A DNA stretch of 64,000 nt from Girardinichthys multiradiatus (Eukaryota; Chordata; Actinopteri; Cyprinodontiformes; Goodeidae), in NCBI RefSeq assembly GCF_021462225.1, contig NC_061798.1:19304820-19368819 (forward strand), written 5' to 3'. The stretch's first letter is position 1; the number at the start of each line of letters is the position of its first letter. Under the pieces are notes generated by a model, which saw nothing but the letters and a program-made list of their open reading frames with translations, did not search any database and was not told where the DNA came from. Shown here in pieces: positions 46,785 through 57,734 of the stretch. The position numbers were made by a program, and so were the translations under genes.

Positions 46785-49100
46785 GTATACACATTAACTC
46801 AACTGACTCCTCTCGATGTGGAGGAGCACTGGCTCTACTCCAAGCTCCTCCCGGATGGCTGAGCTCCTCACCTTATCTCTAAGGGAGTGCCCGACCACCC
46901 TGCTAAGGAAGCTCATTTCAGCCGCTTCTACCCAGGATCTCGTTCTTTCGATCATGAACCAAAGTTCATGCCCATAGGTGAGGGTAGGAACACAGACCGA
47001 CTGGTAAATTGAGAGCTTCGCTTTTCAGTTCAGCTCTCTATTCAATACTGCAGCAGCCGCACCGATCTGTCTGTTGATCTTCTGCTCCATTCTCCCCTCA
47101 CTCGACCCCAAGATACTTGAACTCCTACACTTGAGGCAGGAGCTGTCCATGAATATTATGAACAGGACCGGTGACAAAGGGCAGCCCTGCCGCAGTCCAA
47201 CATGCACCGGGAAGAGGTCAGATTTAGTGCCGGCAATGCAGACTAAACTCCTGCTCCATTTGTACAGAGACCGGATGGTCCATTATAAAGGGCCCCTGAC
47301 TTCGTACTCCTGGAGCATCCCCCACAAGGCACCACGAGGGACACGGTCAAATGCCTTCTCCAGGTCCACAAAAAACGTGGGCAAACTCCCATAAAACCTC
47401 GAGCACCCTGTAGAGGGTATAGGGCTGGTCCAGTGTTCCATGGCCGGGACGAAAACTATACTGCTCCTCTTGAAGCTGAGGTTGAACTATCGGCTGGACT
47501 CTCCTCTCCAATACCCTGGCATAGGCCTTACCAGGGAGGCTGAGGAGTGAGATCCCCCTGTACTTAGAATACAACCTCATCTTATGAAGGCGGACCACCA
47601 CCACTGTCTGCCAGTCCAGAGGCACTGACCCCAACTGCCACGAAATGTTGAAGAGGCATGTCAACCATGACAGCCCTACAACATCCAGAGACTAGATGTA
47701 CTCAGGGTGGATCTCATCCACCCCCAAAGCCTTGCCACCTTGGAGCATTTTAACCACCTTGGTGACTTCAGCCTGGGTGATGAAAGAGTTCAACTCCGAG
47801 TCCCCAGTCTCTGCTTCCACCAAGGAAGGCGTGACGGCAGGATTGAGGGATCCTCAAAGTACTCCTTCCACTGCCCGATAATGTCCCCAGTCAAGGTCAG
47901 CAGATTCCCACCCCCAATGTGAACAGTGTTGGCGAAGCACTGCTTGCATCTCCTCAGGCGCCGGACGGTTTGCCAGAGTCGTTGTGAGGCTGATTGGTAG
48001 TCCTTCTCCGTGGCCTCACCGAACTCCTCCCAGGCCCAAGTTTTTGCCTCTGCCACAGCCCGGGCCATGTAATGCTTGGCCTCACAATATCCGTCAGCCA
48101 CCTCAGGAGTCCCACAAGCTAACCAGAGCCGATAGGACTCCTTCTTCAGCTTGACAACATCCATTACTGCTGGTGTCCACCACCGGGTTTGGGGATTGCC
48201 ACCACGACAGGCACTGCAGACCTCATAACATAGTCCACTCGGACTCTATGTCTCCAACCTCCCCTGGAATCTGGTCAAAGGTTTCCCGGAGATGGGAGTT
48301 GAATACATCCCTGGCCAAGGTCTCAGCCAGATGTTCCCAGCAGACCCTCACTATATGCTTGGGCCTGCCTAGTCGGTCAGGTTTCCTCCTCTTCCATTGG
48401 ATCCAACCGACAACCAGGTAGTGATTGGTGGACAACTCAGCCCCTCACCTTAACCAAGTGCCCAAGACATGTGGCCGAAGGTCTGAAAGCCCAACTACAA
48501 AGTCGATCATCGACCTCCTGCCTAGGGTGTCCTGGTGCCAAGTGCACTGATGAACACCCTTATGCTTGAACAGGGTGTTCATTATGGACAATCTGTGACT
48601 AGCACTGAAGTCCAATAATGAAAGACCGCTTGAGTTCAAATCGGGGAGGCCATTCTACTTTGCACCATCGCTTGGCATGTAGGCCAAAACAACAGTCAGA
48701 GACCTTTCCCTGACCCGAAGGCGCAGGGATGCAACCCTTTCAACCACAGGGGTAAACCCCAACATGAGACGGCTGAGCTTGGGTGCGACAAGCAATCTCA
48801 CCCCAGCCCACTGCCTCTCCCCGCAGGCCACTCCAGAGTAAAGAGAGTCCAAGCTCTTTCAAGGAGTTGGGTTCCAGAGACCACACTGTGCGTGGAGGTG
48901 AGCCCGACTATTTCTATCCGACATCTCTCGACTTCCTGCACAAGCTCAGGCTTCCCCCCCCACCAGCAAGGTGACATTCCACGTCCCTAAAGCCAGTTTA
49001 CGCATCCGGAGATCGAGTGGTCAAGGTAGTCCACCTTCATCCACTGCCCGATCCTTTTTGCACCAGTCCCTCATGGTTCCCCCTGCGGGTTGTGGGCCCA
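46785..49100 (-). mobile_element. non-LTR retrotransposon (LINE) copy, endonuclease plus reverse transcriptase, degraded
   Basis: Read on the minus strand from about 49095. The apurinic-type endonuclease starts LGTWNVTLLVG, then LTVVLAYMP, KGVHQCTWHQDTLGRRSMID and FVVGLSDLRPHVL. A linker follows (EEFGEATEKDYQSASQRLWQ, QWKEYFED). The reverse transcriptase has SVPLDWQTVVVVRL, YRGISLLSLPGK, QEEQYSFRPGHGTLDQ, VDLEKAFDRVPRG (motif A) and GLRQGCPLSPVLFIIFMD (motif B), and the thumb and end are at 46785-47010. Two coding segments are missing: the GDFNA motif of the endonuclease and the FADD motif of the polymerase. Frameshifts and stops are scattered. Clade is not assigned with confidence; an RTE- or R4-like fish family is likely. 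Confidence 0.85.
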
Positions 49101-49109
49101 CTGGGGGAT

Positions 49110-51880
49110 TTGGCAAATCATATTTCAAAGAATGATTTGGCAAATTATTCTTCAAAATATCATTTTATTAAAATGTTTTACATACTTTTTGATTTTGCAT
49201 TGTGACTGGTTGTTTGAAGACATACTAATTGTTGTCCTTAATTAGAAAAACTAATGTGACCTAATTTACAAATTTCTCAAGATAAACCTTGGTTCTTAAA
49301 CATAAATTTCCACATTGATCTGTCATTTCATTGCATCATTTTATTGGTTATGGTTTTCAACTATTTTATTTGTTCCCTTTTTAGTGCATTTGCATATAGT
49401 TCATTAGTTTCCTTTGTTCTTTCAGGTTTGGTTGGTAGTCTGTAGTTAAATTGTTTCTAACCTAGTTAAAAAGTTTGTTATTTGAAATATTTTTACTTGG
49501 CTCAACACGGTGGCGTTTCTAAGTGAGATAGTTTTATACCCGAATGCAGGGCTGCGACGTAGACATCGACCAAGCTGTACCATTTGTAACAAACAGGAAA
49601 ATTCAACTGCAGTAGCCACTCTCCAACCCAAAGGGGTCAGCAGTAGGACGGTTTTAGGGCAAATATTGCAGAATTAGACATGTTTACACGAAAATGTCAA
49701 AAAGTGCACAGTAACATAAAGAGCACCCTTAAGGCCTAATTTATACAGTTTACCTTCAAAAAAGTTGATTTGGGTTTTCAGTTACTTTTTAACTTATACA
49801 ATTTCACTAATTAGCATTTATTGATTTAGCCTTTTTCCCGACAATATATTTGAACTCAATTTCTATATAACTGTAGTTGCTATTGGATTATGTGAATATG
49901 ATACATGTTTCTGAAATGCACTGGACTGAAAAGGATTGCATTTAATTGGATTTTAATGTTTATTCATGTAAAATGACCTGACATTAGCTTTTATTTTAGA
50001 TATATAATAAACAATTTATATTGTTTTGATTTGTAAAAAGGGGCTATATAAGCAAAAATTATTAGTTAATTTTTTTATTCAATCATTGATTTAATCATAG
50101 ATTTATTCCTAATTGGCATGGGTAAATTTTGACATAATGTCATGTATTGTTCAAAAGTTACTTATAAATAAATCTCTCTTGCAAGCAAGGATGAGCAAAC
50201 TAAGAAGTCATTAATACTTGCCAATGATTACAACATTTTTAATGGTCCAATGCAAACTCCTCCTCACTGCTTCATGTCAGTACTTGGAGGTAATGAGTCA
50301 TTCTGTAGTATTCATGCCAGTTGCCTGTTGCTGGGAAATGGTTCAAGATCATGAAAGGCTGTTGCAGCCAGCTGACTGACCATCTCACCCCCCCTTTACG
50401 TAGTTCCTGTGCATGCTCCAACTGACCCATCAATGAATAGCCACTTTCTTCCCCATCTCTGGTGGGTTGCTATCTAGGAGAACGAGAGGGAGCTGTGGAT
50501 GGACAATAGCAGTAACCCAGGAGCTGGCCGGACACACAATGTGAGGTCTCTGTGCACCGAGGGAACAACTAACAGAGGGGCCATTCTTGAATGTTTTACC
50601 GATCCCACACCAGCATTTCTCCTCACTTTAATTATGCAGCAAACACATGCATATTCACGTGCTGGTCGCATCACCTCACATTAAACACTTTGCTGGATGA
50701 TTAAAATAGCAATGCGAAGAGGTATATATGTGGAAGGTGCATTAATTATCTTGTGTTTACATAATGTCACTAAAAGATTGGCTGATTGTCTAATCTGTGC
50801 TGATGTTGCTCCCGGGCACCCTCATAGTTTCCTCCACTATTTAGGCCTCAAAACAACCTTTCAATACACATTTTAATTTTTTCCAATGTTGCAATACAGT
50901 GTACATTCTATTGGTTTTGTAAATACTGCTCAGTAAGTGAAAACAAATTGGCTTATTTTTCTACAGATTTAGATGATGTTTTATGCCTTTGGATGAGACT
51001 CTGCCTCCTCAGTACTGGTAAGTTTAACTTCCCTGACCTTTTGTTCATTGTTTTTTTTTTTACCTTTGACCTCTAAACTTTGCATGCACTGGTTTTACTG
51101 CCTGCAGTGGAACATTAATACTTCCCTCAGAGGAAGTGATCTTTTTAACTGAAAAAACAACTAAAGCAGAAAAATATTTCTAGATATTTATAGATTTGAT
51201 CTCTTGAAGACAGGCATTTGTTGACTGTTTCTACTTTTAAGATTTATTCAGTGGTTTTGTAGGGTTAAATCTTCATGTCTGCATAGCATACATTAATCAT
51301 GCTGTAATATAGCACCTGTAGTGCTTACATATACAATATTATTCAACAATGTAATTTTTTAACAAATGTGTTAAAACATTTATGTAAGATCCTGTAACCA
51401 ATTGTTTCCGAACTGAAACAATCAGTCAATCACTGAGCAGAGGTGGGAAAATAAATATCCATTTGTGCTACTTTTTGTATGTTCTGGATTTAAATTTAGC
51501 AAAACATTAAAAAATGTGCAGAAAGATATACATGGTTAAAAAATAAAATCACTGGCTACTATCAACTCTTGATCCTGAGGGACCCCTTTCTCTTGTCTCC
51601 TACTTGTAAGGGTTTATTTTAAAACATACACTTACAACTAGATCTTTACACTATATGAAAAGACAAGTTATGTACACTGTATGAAAAGACATTAAACCCA
51701 TTTCCTTGCTCTCTGACATTAAATCAGATTAAACCTTTCTGGTTTAAATCAGTTAAAATGATCAAAATCAAATCGTATCTATTTGCCAAAGTCCAGGATA
51801 ATGATACAGAGAAAAATTTGAGATTTTTTTTTTTTACTTTTTTCAAATTCAGACATTTACACACATTTACTTTATTATTT
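49110..51880. other. intergenic DNA with one possible conserved segment
   Basis: Mostly AT-rich with nothing recognisable. The stretch 50280-50760 is more complex and balanced in composition and holds TTTAATTATGCAGCAAACAC, CATGCATATTCACGTGC and GCATTAATTATCTTGTG, homeodomain- and E-box-like words that make it a candidate enhancer. This is weak evidence. Confidence 0.35.
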
Positions 51881-52439
51881 GATAGAACTGCCTTTTGAAA
51901 CTGTATTTATGGGTCAAATATTTTGTTTACCATTCCCCAAGCTTCTTACAATGGTTTGCTGGAATTTCGGTCTATTCCTCTCAGTAGAACTGGTGTGACT
52001 GGGTATGCAGTTTTGCACACACATACCTTTTCAGCTGGCATATTTTGTATGGGTGCAAGATCAGGACCACCGCCCAACCCACATCGCTATTTTCAGTTGG
52101 GATGGTGTTATCAGAGTCGCATTTTTTCCCCTTTTTCCTGCAAACAAAGCAAGGGTCAAACACTTAAGTATCAGTTTCATCCAACCTCAGGACATGTCTC
52201 CAAGAAGTATGGTCTTTATACCTGAGTGTTTGCAAATTGTAAGCTGGCTTTTATCTTCGTTTTGGAGTAAATGCTTCTGCATTTCAGAGTGGCCTTAGCC
52301 AAGACATGTTTCTCTGTACATAGCGACACCTTTACCAACTTCAGCCAGCATCTTCTACTAGGTCTTTGGCTTTTGTTCTGGGGTTTATTTGCTCATTTTA
52401 CACCAAAGTATAATCACCTCTGGGACACAAAATCTGTCT
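51880..52439 (-). pseudogene. Sleeping-Beauty-type Tc1 transposase remnant, part 1
   Basis: Reversed code resembling the salmonid/fish Tc1 group: CCAAGCTTCTTACAATGGTT, CTCAGTAGAACTGGTGTGAC, GTTGGGATGGTGTTATCAGA, CCAACCTCAGGACATGTCTC and CAGCCAGCATCTTCTACTAG. The order matches a transposase read from C- to N-terminus. It is interrupted at 52440 by an insertion and resumes at 52993. Confidence 0.75.
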
Positions 52440-52986
52440 TGGTTTGTGAATTTTGAAAAGGATCAAAGTGTAGACAGGAATTTGTGATGAGCATGGTGGA
52501 GGATTTAAAACCTACTGGTCAAGGAGGGCAGGACATAGAGCATGGGTAGAGTAAAGAATCATGGGTAAAAAAATCCAGCAATGAACAATGAGAATCAGTG
52601 AGCTTACATGCTGAGGCAGGGCTGGAAAATGACAAATGAACCAGAAGAGGAAATGTGGAACAGCTGTGACAGAATGAAGGGAACCAAGCTGAGAGAGGGA
52701 GACTAATTAACACAAAGGTAGCTGATGTAAGACACAAAGACACTACAAAACAATGGTAACAAGACTAACATTGATGTAAGGCAAAGAAATCGAAATGTAC
52801 AAAGAACCGAACACAATTATAACCTAGGAATCTAAACACAAATGAATGAATATATGGCAAAACCTTAATGGAAAAAATAACAATTGAATGAGGCAAGACG
52901 TAAACAATATAATAAACGACAAGGAAATGATGAAAACGCAAACACAAATGAAAATCAAAACCCAAAAACACCAAAGGATTGTAACA
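52440..52986 (-). mobile_element. 547-bp LTR-like insertion splitting the Tc1 remnant
   Basis: On the minus strand it starts TGTTACAATCC and ends CAAACCA, a TG...CA layout. Flanking hexamers CTGTCT (52434-52439) and CTGCCT (52987-52992) match at 5 of 6. Removing the insert and one hexamer restores continuous Tc1 sequence (AAATCTGTCT joined to TCTTCCAGTATG). The interior is noncoding. I infer a solo LTR of an unidentified retroelement; other insertion types with 5-6 bp duplications are not excluded. Confidence 0.6.
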
Positions 52987-52992
52987 CTGCCT

Positions 52993-53093
52993 TCTTCCAG
53001 TATGATGGTTGGAGATTCCCATGTTGTTTATATCGTTTATACTATAATTGTTTGAAAAGATAAACGTTGCACCTTTAGGCATCTCAGCCCGTA
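52993..53093 (-). pseudogene. Sleeping-Beauty-type Tc1 transposase remnant, part 2
   Basis: TCTTCCAGTATGATGGTTGG, CCCATGTTGTTTATATCG and AAAGATAAACGTTGCACC then TTTAGGCATC continue the reversed transposase code where part 1 stops. Confidence 0.7.
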
Positions 53094-53320
53094 TTCACAA
53101 AGATTTGCAGAGTCCTCTCAGAGAGCTCCTAACTTGCACTAAAAATTCCTGCCAAGGAGTCTTAGCTTAAGAGTGATTCAGCTCGCCGCTGAGAGTGACT
53201 GTGCACGGAGAAGACAGAAATTCCTATTTTAGTGAGGAGGTGTAGTTGACCCCATTGCTGAGTGTGACGCTGTCTTCTAAGAGCTGTGATTGGTTGTTAC
53301 AAAAAACAAAAAATAAAACA
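53094..53320. repeat. possible Harbinger-like MITE
   Basis: CAGCCCGTATTCACAAAGAT followed by GAGAGCTCCTAACTTGC resembles the start of a common fish Harbinger-type MITE. The other end is not identified. Confidence 0.3.
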
Positions 53321-53337
53321 AAAAATAAATGTGCTCC

Positions 53338-53694
53338 GGTGGTGCAGTTGATAGCACTGTTGCCTTGCAGCAAGAAGGTCCTGGGTTCGATTCCTGTCCA
53401 GGGGTCTTTCTGCATGGAGTTTGTATGTTCTCCCCGTGCATGTGTGGGTTCTCACCAGGTACTCTGGCTTCCTCCCACAGTCCAAAGACATGCCTGTTAG
53501 GTTAATTGGTCTCTCTAAATTGCCCTTAGGGGTATGAATGAGTGTGTGCATGGTTGTTTGTGTGTTGCTCTGCAATGGACTGGCAACCTGTCCAGGGTGT
53601 ACCCCACCTCTTGCCCATTGACTGCTGGAGATAGGCACCAGCTTCCCTGTGACCCACTATGGAATAAGTGGTAGAAAATGACTGACTGACTGAC
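53338..53694 (+). mobile_element. full-length tRNA-derived SINE with 11-bp target-site duplication
   Basis: A 357-bp SINE. The tRNA-related head has a consensus A box (TGGTGCAGTTG, 53340-53350) and a consensus B box (GGTTCGATTCC, 53384-53394), the internal RNA polymerase III promoter. The body follows through GTTTGTATGTTCTCCCCGTG, CTTCCTCCCACAGTCCAAAG and CCTGTCCAGGGTGTACCCC, ending in a (GACT)n tail. AAATGTGCTCC is present on both sides (53327-53337 and 53695-53705) without mismatch. The intact boxes and perfect duplication indicate a recent insertion. It needs a LINE enzyme in trans for mobility. Confidence 0.95.
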
Positions 53695-53705
53695 AAATGT
53701 GCTCC

Positions 53706-55214
53706 CTGTAATCAATGGAGAGACATCAACAAATCATATAACTTAGACTGGATTCAGAAATCTGTAAATCATACTGAGGAAACTTAATTAATTGTCACAC
53801 AACATGTTTGAACGTAGCTTATTTACATGGTCATCATTATCTTGATTTGCTTATTATTTGGTTTACTCAACATGCTTGTGGTTTTCCTACTTGATCTTTT
53901 TGATACTAATGTGGCCACTCACCTGCCAGGATTTTACTGTGATTACCTTCTTGCATAAAGAGGTTTGATTTGGTAAAAGGACCTCAACAAAATAAAGAAA
54001 CAAAGGCGGAGAAAACCAAACTGGCCAGAGGAGCAGAGCCTGCTCCTCTATGTATGTAGAGTTTATATTATTGTACTTTATTTTATCTAAAGTGTGTATT
54101 TATTTATATATACGTGTTCCGACTATTTCTAATTTGTTCGAAATGTTGAAAGCATTTTACATTCTGTAAATAAATTTTAAATTCTTTTATGTTGTTTTCA
54201 ATTTTCAAAGAGCTTGTGTAATAGTTTTCACAAGTTTTTAATGCTGTCCTATAGATTGTATCATTTTTGTTTGATTATTCCAGTTATTTTAAGCCAAATG
54301 AGCTTGTTTTTTTAAAGGGAAGAGTCAAAGTGGAGAACAGGAAGGGAGAGAACCCACAGGACAGACTTCAGTGGATATTGTACCGTACACAAGCAAACAC
54401 AGATGACTGAGAGGTGCACCTCCTCATGAATCATCCACACAAAACTTCCTGTTCGTTTCTGCGGATGAAGGTTCAACCCACCAAGACACAACGTGTTCTT
54501 GCTCAACAGTGTGACATGACGGAAAATTAATTGTCACTGAATTAATAGAAAACACACCCTATCTGATTACCTTAAGTTCTGGTTGACACCTTTACTTAAA
54601 AGAATGAAAGGTGCGACATTTTATAAGATTAGAATAAACACGGAAATAGATATGCTTTTCCTTTCCAATTTGAACCTTTATTTTATGTATTTCAGAGTCA
54701 CATAGAACGAGTCTCGTCATTTGTATCCTTTACCTTCTATTTTAGTTTGTAGTGGCTTCCTGTCATTATTCGACACGGTCTCACCGATGCTGGCAGTGCT
54801 GTCACAACATGTAATCTTGTGAGTCATATCCTGAAACCCAATTTCTACTTGACTTGTACAGTTGACTATAAAAAGTACTGCACACAGGAATTTATCTTTG
54901 CGACATTTTGGAGGACTTTACTGTTCAACGTGTTCTCCAGTTTGTCAACTGGCTATTTTTTGTTTTGCTTTTTTACATCTGTTACACTTTGTTTTTAAAC
55001 TGAATTCTGCTTTAGGTTTCAGCAATTCTTAAAAGTTTGCTTTCTCTTGTCATTCTTTTCTGATATTTTTAGTAAAACAAAACCACTGTCATTATCAGAC
55101 TGTGAGTTTGTTCCTGGAACTGCAGTTTAGACCAGCTTCTCTTGTAAATGCTGTCCTACTTGTTCCAACATAGTTGTGACTGGTCCAACAGAGTGGTCAG
55201 TGTTACATGTATTT
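53706..55214. other. intergenic DNA, nothing recognised
   Basis: No exon, transposase or retroposon piece that I can support. Confidence 0.5.
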
Positions 55215-55232
55215 AAAAAAAAAAAAAAAAAA

Positions 55233-55279
<47 letters not shown>
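55215..55279. repeat. A20 run followed by (AT)n
   Basis: Twenty A at 55215-55234, CAA, then about 20 AT units. It could be the tail of a decayed retroposon, but no body is recognised upstream. Confidence 0.9.
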
Positions 55280-55283
<4 letters not shown>

Positions 55284-55630
55284 TAATGGTGTTCTTTATG
55301 GTTATGATTATGACTATTTACATTATATGTAGATTCTCTATGAATAAACTCATGCAATTATTTTAGATTCCTTAAAGTAGCTGCCCTTTGCTGTGATGGC
55401 TGAAATATTAACCTCTGACTATTTTGTAAAAATTGAAAATATATAAAGGTTTAGAGTTATTTTACACTTTTTGTTTACCACAGAATTCCATGTGTGTTCA
55501 TTCACAGGCTTATTGTCTCTAGTGAGAATCGACAATTTAAATAATCATGAAAATAAGGAGACCCATTAAGTTAGAAAAGCGTTCTAAAACCTTTGACCAT
55601 TAGTGTATATATGTATATAGATACTTTTTT
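55280..55630. other. AT-rich intergenic DNA, nothing recognised
   Basis: No feature seen. Confidence 0.5.
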
Positions 55631-55634
55631 GACA

Positions 55635-56455
55635 TACCCAAACTGCAAACTTCACTGTACTTTATTGGGATTTTGATTGATAGACCAACACAAGGTTGTG
55701 TATAGTTGTGCATGGTAAAGAAAAGAATACATGGCTTACAAAAGGCTTAAAAAATACATGTTTGAAAAGGGTGGCTTGCATTTGTATCCAGCAGCCTCAG
55801 TTTAATACGTTGTGGAACAACTGGTTCGCCTCACTTCTTGAAGGTCTTTCGAGGTATTTCTCTACAAGCTTTGCACATCTAGTGAAAAATGTGACCCATT
55901 CTTCTTTGAAAAATGGCTAAACCTCTGACAAAATGGAGAACTTCTGTTAACATCAATTTTTATTTCTTGCCACAGTTCGATTTAGGTCTGATCTTTCACT
56001 GGCCTTGTTTTACACATGATTATGCTCTGATCTTAAATAGTCTGCTGTAGCTAAAGCTGTAAGTGTGGGGTTGTTGTCTTTCCTGAAAGTAAACCTCTGG
56101 CCCAGTCTCAAGTCTTTTGGTACAAAAACAGGTTTTCTTCCAGGACTGATCCACCATCTCATCAGCTCTGACCAGCCTCCTTGTCCCTACTTAAGAAAAT
56201 TATCTCTACACCATGATACTGCCACCACCATGTTTCCCTGTGGGTATGGTGGGACTGAACCTCCTTGCACATGTTTCCTGTATCACCTACATGGCTTATG
56301 GCTTATGGCAAACTGCCAACAGGACTTCTTGTGGCTTTCTTTAGGCAATGGCCTACTTTCTACCATTTTTCCATTAAAGGCCAGATTTGTGCAGTGTATG
56401 ACCAATAGTTGTCCTCTCAACCTGAGCAGTGGATCTTTGAAACTCCTCCTTTTTG
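55635..56455 (-). pseudogene. Tc1-like family B remnant, left arm of a head-to-head pair
   Basis: From the left: 3' terminal-repeat interior (CTTTATTGGGATTTTGATTG, ATAGACCAACACAAGG), then reversed transposase code from C-terminus (GGTATTTCTCTACAAGCTTT, CACATCTAGTG) through the catalytic core (CTGCCACCACCATGTTTCCC) to the linker (GGACTTCTTGTGGCTTTCTT, GGCCAGATTTGTGCAGTG). It stops near AACTCCTCC at about 56450, so the DNA-binding half is missing. A 132-codon plus-strand frame over it is a shadow. Confidence 0.8.
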
Positions 56456-56459
56456 CTAA

Positions 56460-57190
56460 TTAAGTTATGGAAGTTCTGGTATTTGAAGGCCTCAGAGGTT
56501 TTTGTTAGAGAACAATAAGCATCATAAAACCAAGAATCAGCAATCAGGTCAGGGAGAAAACTGTGGAGAAATTTCAGTCAGGGTCAGGTTATAAAACAAC
56601 ATCTCAAGCTTTGAACTTCTAACAGAGCTGTTAAATCCATGATCTTAAAACTGAAGTATTATGATATAACTGCAAACCTACAAGTGTGTGGCAATTGAAA
56701 GTGACAGGGCAGGGAAGGGGATCATCAATCAGAGAAGCAGCCAAGAGAACCATTTTAACTCTGGAGCAGCTGCAAAGTGCTACAGCTCAGGTGAGAGAAT
56801 CTGTTGACAGTGTACTCCACAAATATAGGCATTATACAAGATTGGCAGAAAGAAAGCCATAGTGAAAATAAGGACAGGGTGCTCTGGTCAGATTACACCA
56901 GAACCTTTTGGCCTACATGCAAAATGCTAAGTTCTATAGAAAAACTTACATTGTACATCACCCTTAAAACACAGTAAAACATGATGTTGGCAGTATCATG
57001 CTATGGGATTGCTTATCTTAGGTAGGAGAAGGGAAGCTGGCTAGTTGGCTAGAAGGATGTAGCTAAATACAGCCATGCTGGAAGAAAGCCTGCTAAAAAT
57101 GCTTTAGAAAATAATAAAATACAGAAATAAGTTTAGGGACAGAAGCAATTGGAAAATCCAAATATAAACTTAACTGGAAAAGCAAATACA
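56460..57190 (+). pseudogene. Tc1-like family B remnant, right arm of a head-to-head pair
   Basis: Sense sequence starting in the 5' leader (GAAGGCCTCAGAGG, TTGTTAGAGAACAATAAGC), then the DNA-binding half (GTCAGGGTCAGGTTATAAAA, AGAGAAGCAGCCAAGAGAAC, CTGGAGCAGCTGCAAAGTGC) and the start of the catalytic core (GGTGCTCTGGTCAGATTACA, GATGTTGGCAGTATCATGCT). It fades out at about 57190 with the C-terminus absent. Many stops. Confidence 0.8.
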
Positions 57191-57434
57191 CTGATAAGCT
57201 GCTATTTTTTTCTTTCCCTTCTCTGTAATAGTGTGGTGAAACCCTGCATGAACCTTACAATTCATTGTGCTGCTGCCATGCAGATATAACCTTGACACTT
57301 AGTGGTGGACCAATCACACGGCGTTTGTAGCGGATTTTAAACCATTACTGGTGTCAGTCCTCACACTATAATACCATGGGTGTGATTACTGACTGCCTGT
57401 GAAGTGAAGGGATTTGCTGTGCCTGGCAGGTCAG

Positions 57435-57435
<1 letters not shown>

Positions 57436-57495
<60 letters not shown>
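57436..57495. repeat. (TG)30 microsatellite
   Basis: Thirty uninterrupted TG units just upstream of the candidate promoter at 57.6 kb. Likely polymorphic. Confidence 0.97.
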
Positions 57496-57497
<2 letters not shown>

Positions 57498-57559
57498 TGT
57501 GCTGTGCTGACAGCCCTTCGCTTTACTCAGTGAAGGGCTGGTCTGCGTCGTCATCACTG

Positions 57560-57655
57560 CTCATGTTTAATTAACAAGGAGGCAGCGGCAACGGGGAAAA
57601 CTGGCTGCTTCTGGTTTCCAGACATAAATACAAAGCCAAGCCGGGTCTGAGAGAG
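57560..57655 (+). promoter_or_regulatory. candidate promoter of a plus-strand gene
   Basis: GC content rises sharply here. A TATA-like ACATAAATAC lies at about 57622-57631, roughly 30 bp before a purine-rich stretch that reads like a 5' UTR. Inferred from composition and position only. Confidence 0.4.
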
Positions 57656-57733
57656 AACTACAGAGACACAACGGACAAGCGGAGCACTCTTAGGGGTTTT
57701 TTTTTTTACACAGAAGAAGACCAAGAGAGTCAG
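57656..57733 (+). other. candidate noncoding first exon of a plus-strand gene
   Basis: AAGAGAGTCAG followed by GTAAACAG at 57734 is a good donor. The segment contains no ATG in a useful frame, so it would be untranslated. It lies divergently from rnf24, about 25 kb from its promoter. In tetrapods smox lies on this side of RNF24 in the opposite orientation, so a smox first exon is a reasonable but untested guess. No coding exon of any gene was found between here and 64000. Confidence 0.4.
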
Positions 57734-57734
57734 G

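Noticed and set aside
53338..53420. tRNA gene, from the A and B boxes
   Set aside because: The boxes belong to a SINE head; the region does not fold into a tRNA cloverleaf and a SINE body with tail and target-site duplication follows.
33060..57495. Tandem simple repeats as a CRISPR array or origin
   Set aside because: They are mono-, di- and tetranucleotide microsatellites without spacers, in a eukaryotic genome.
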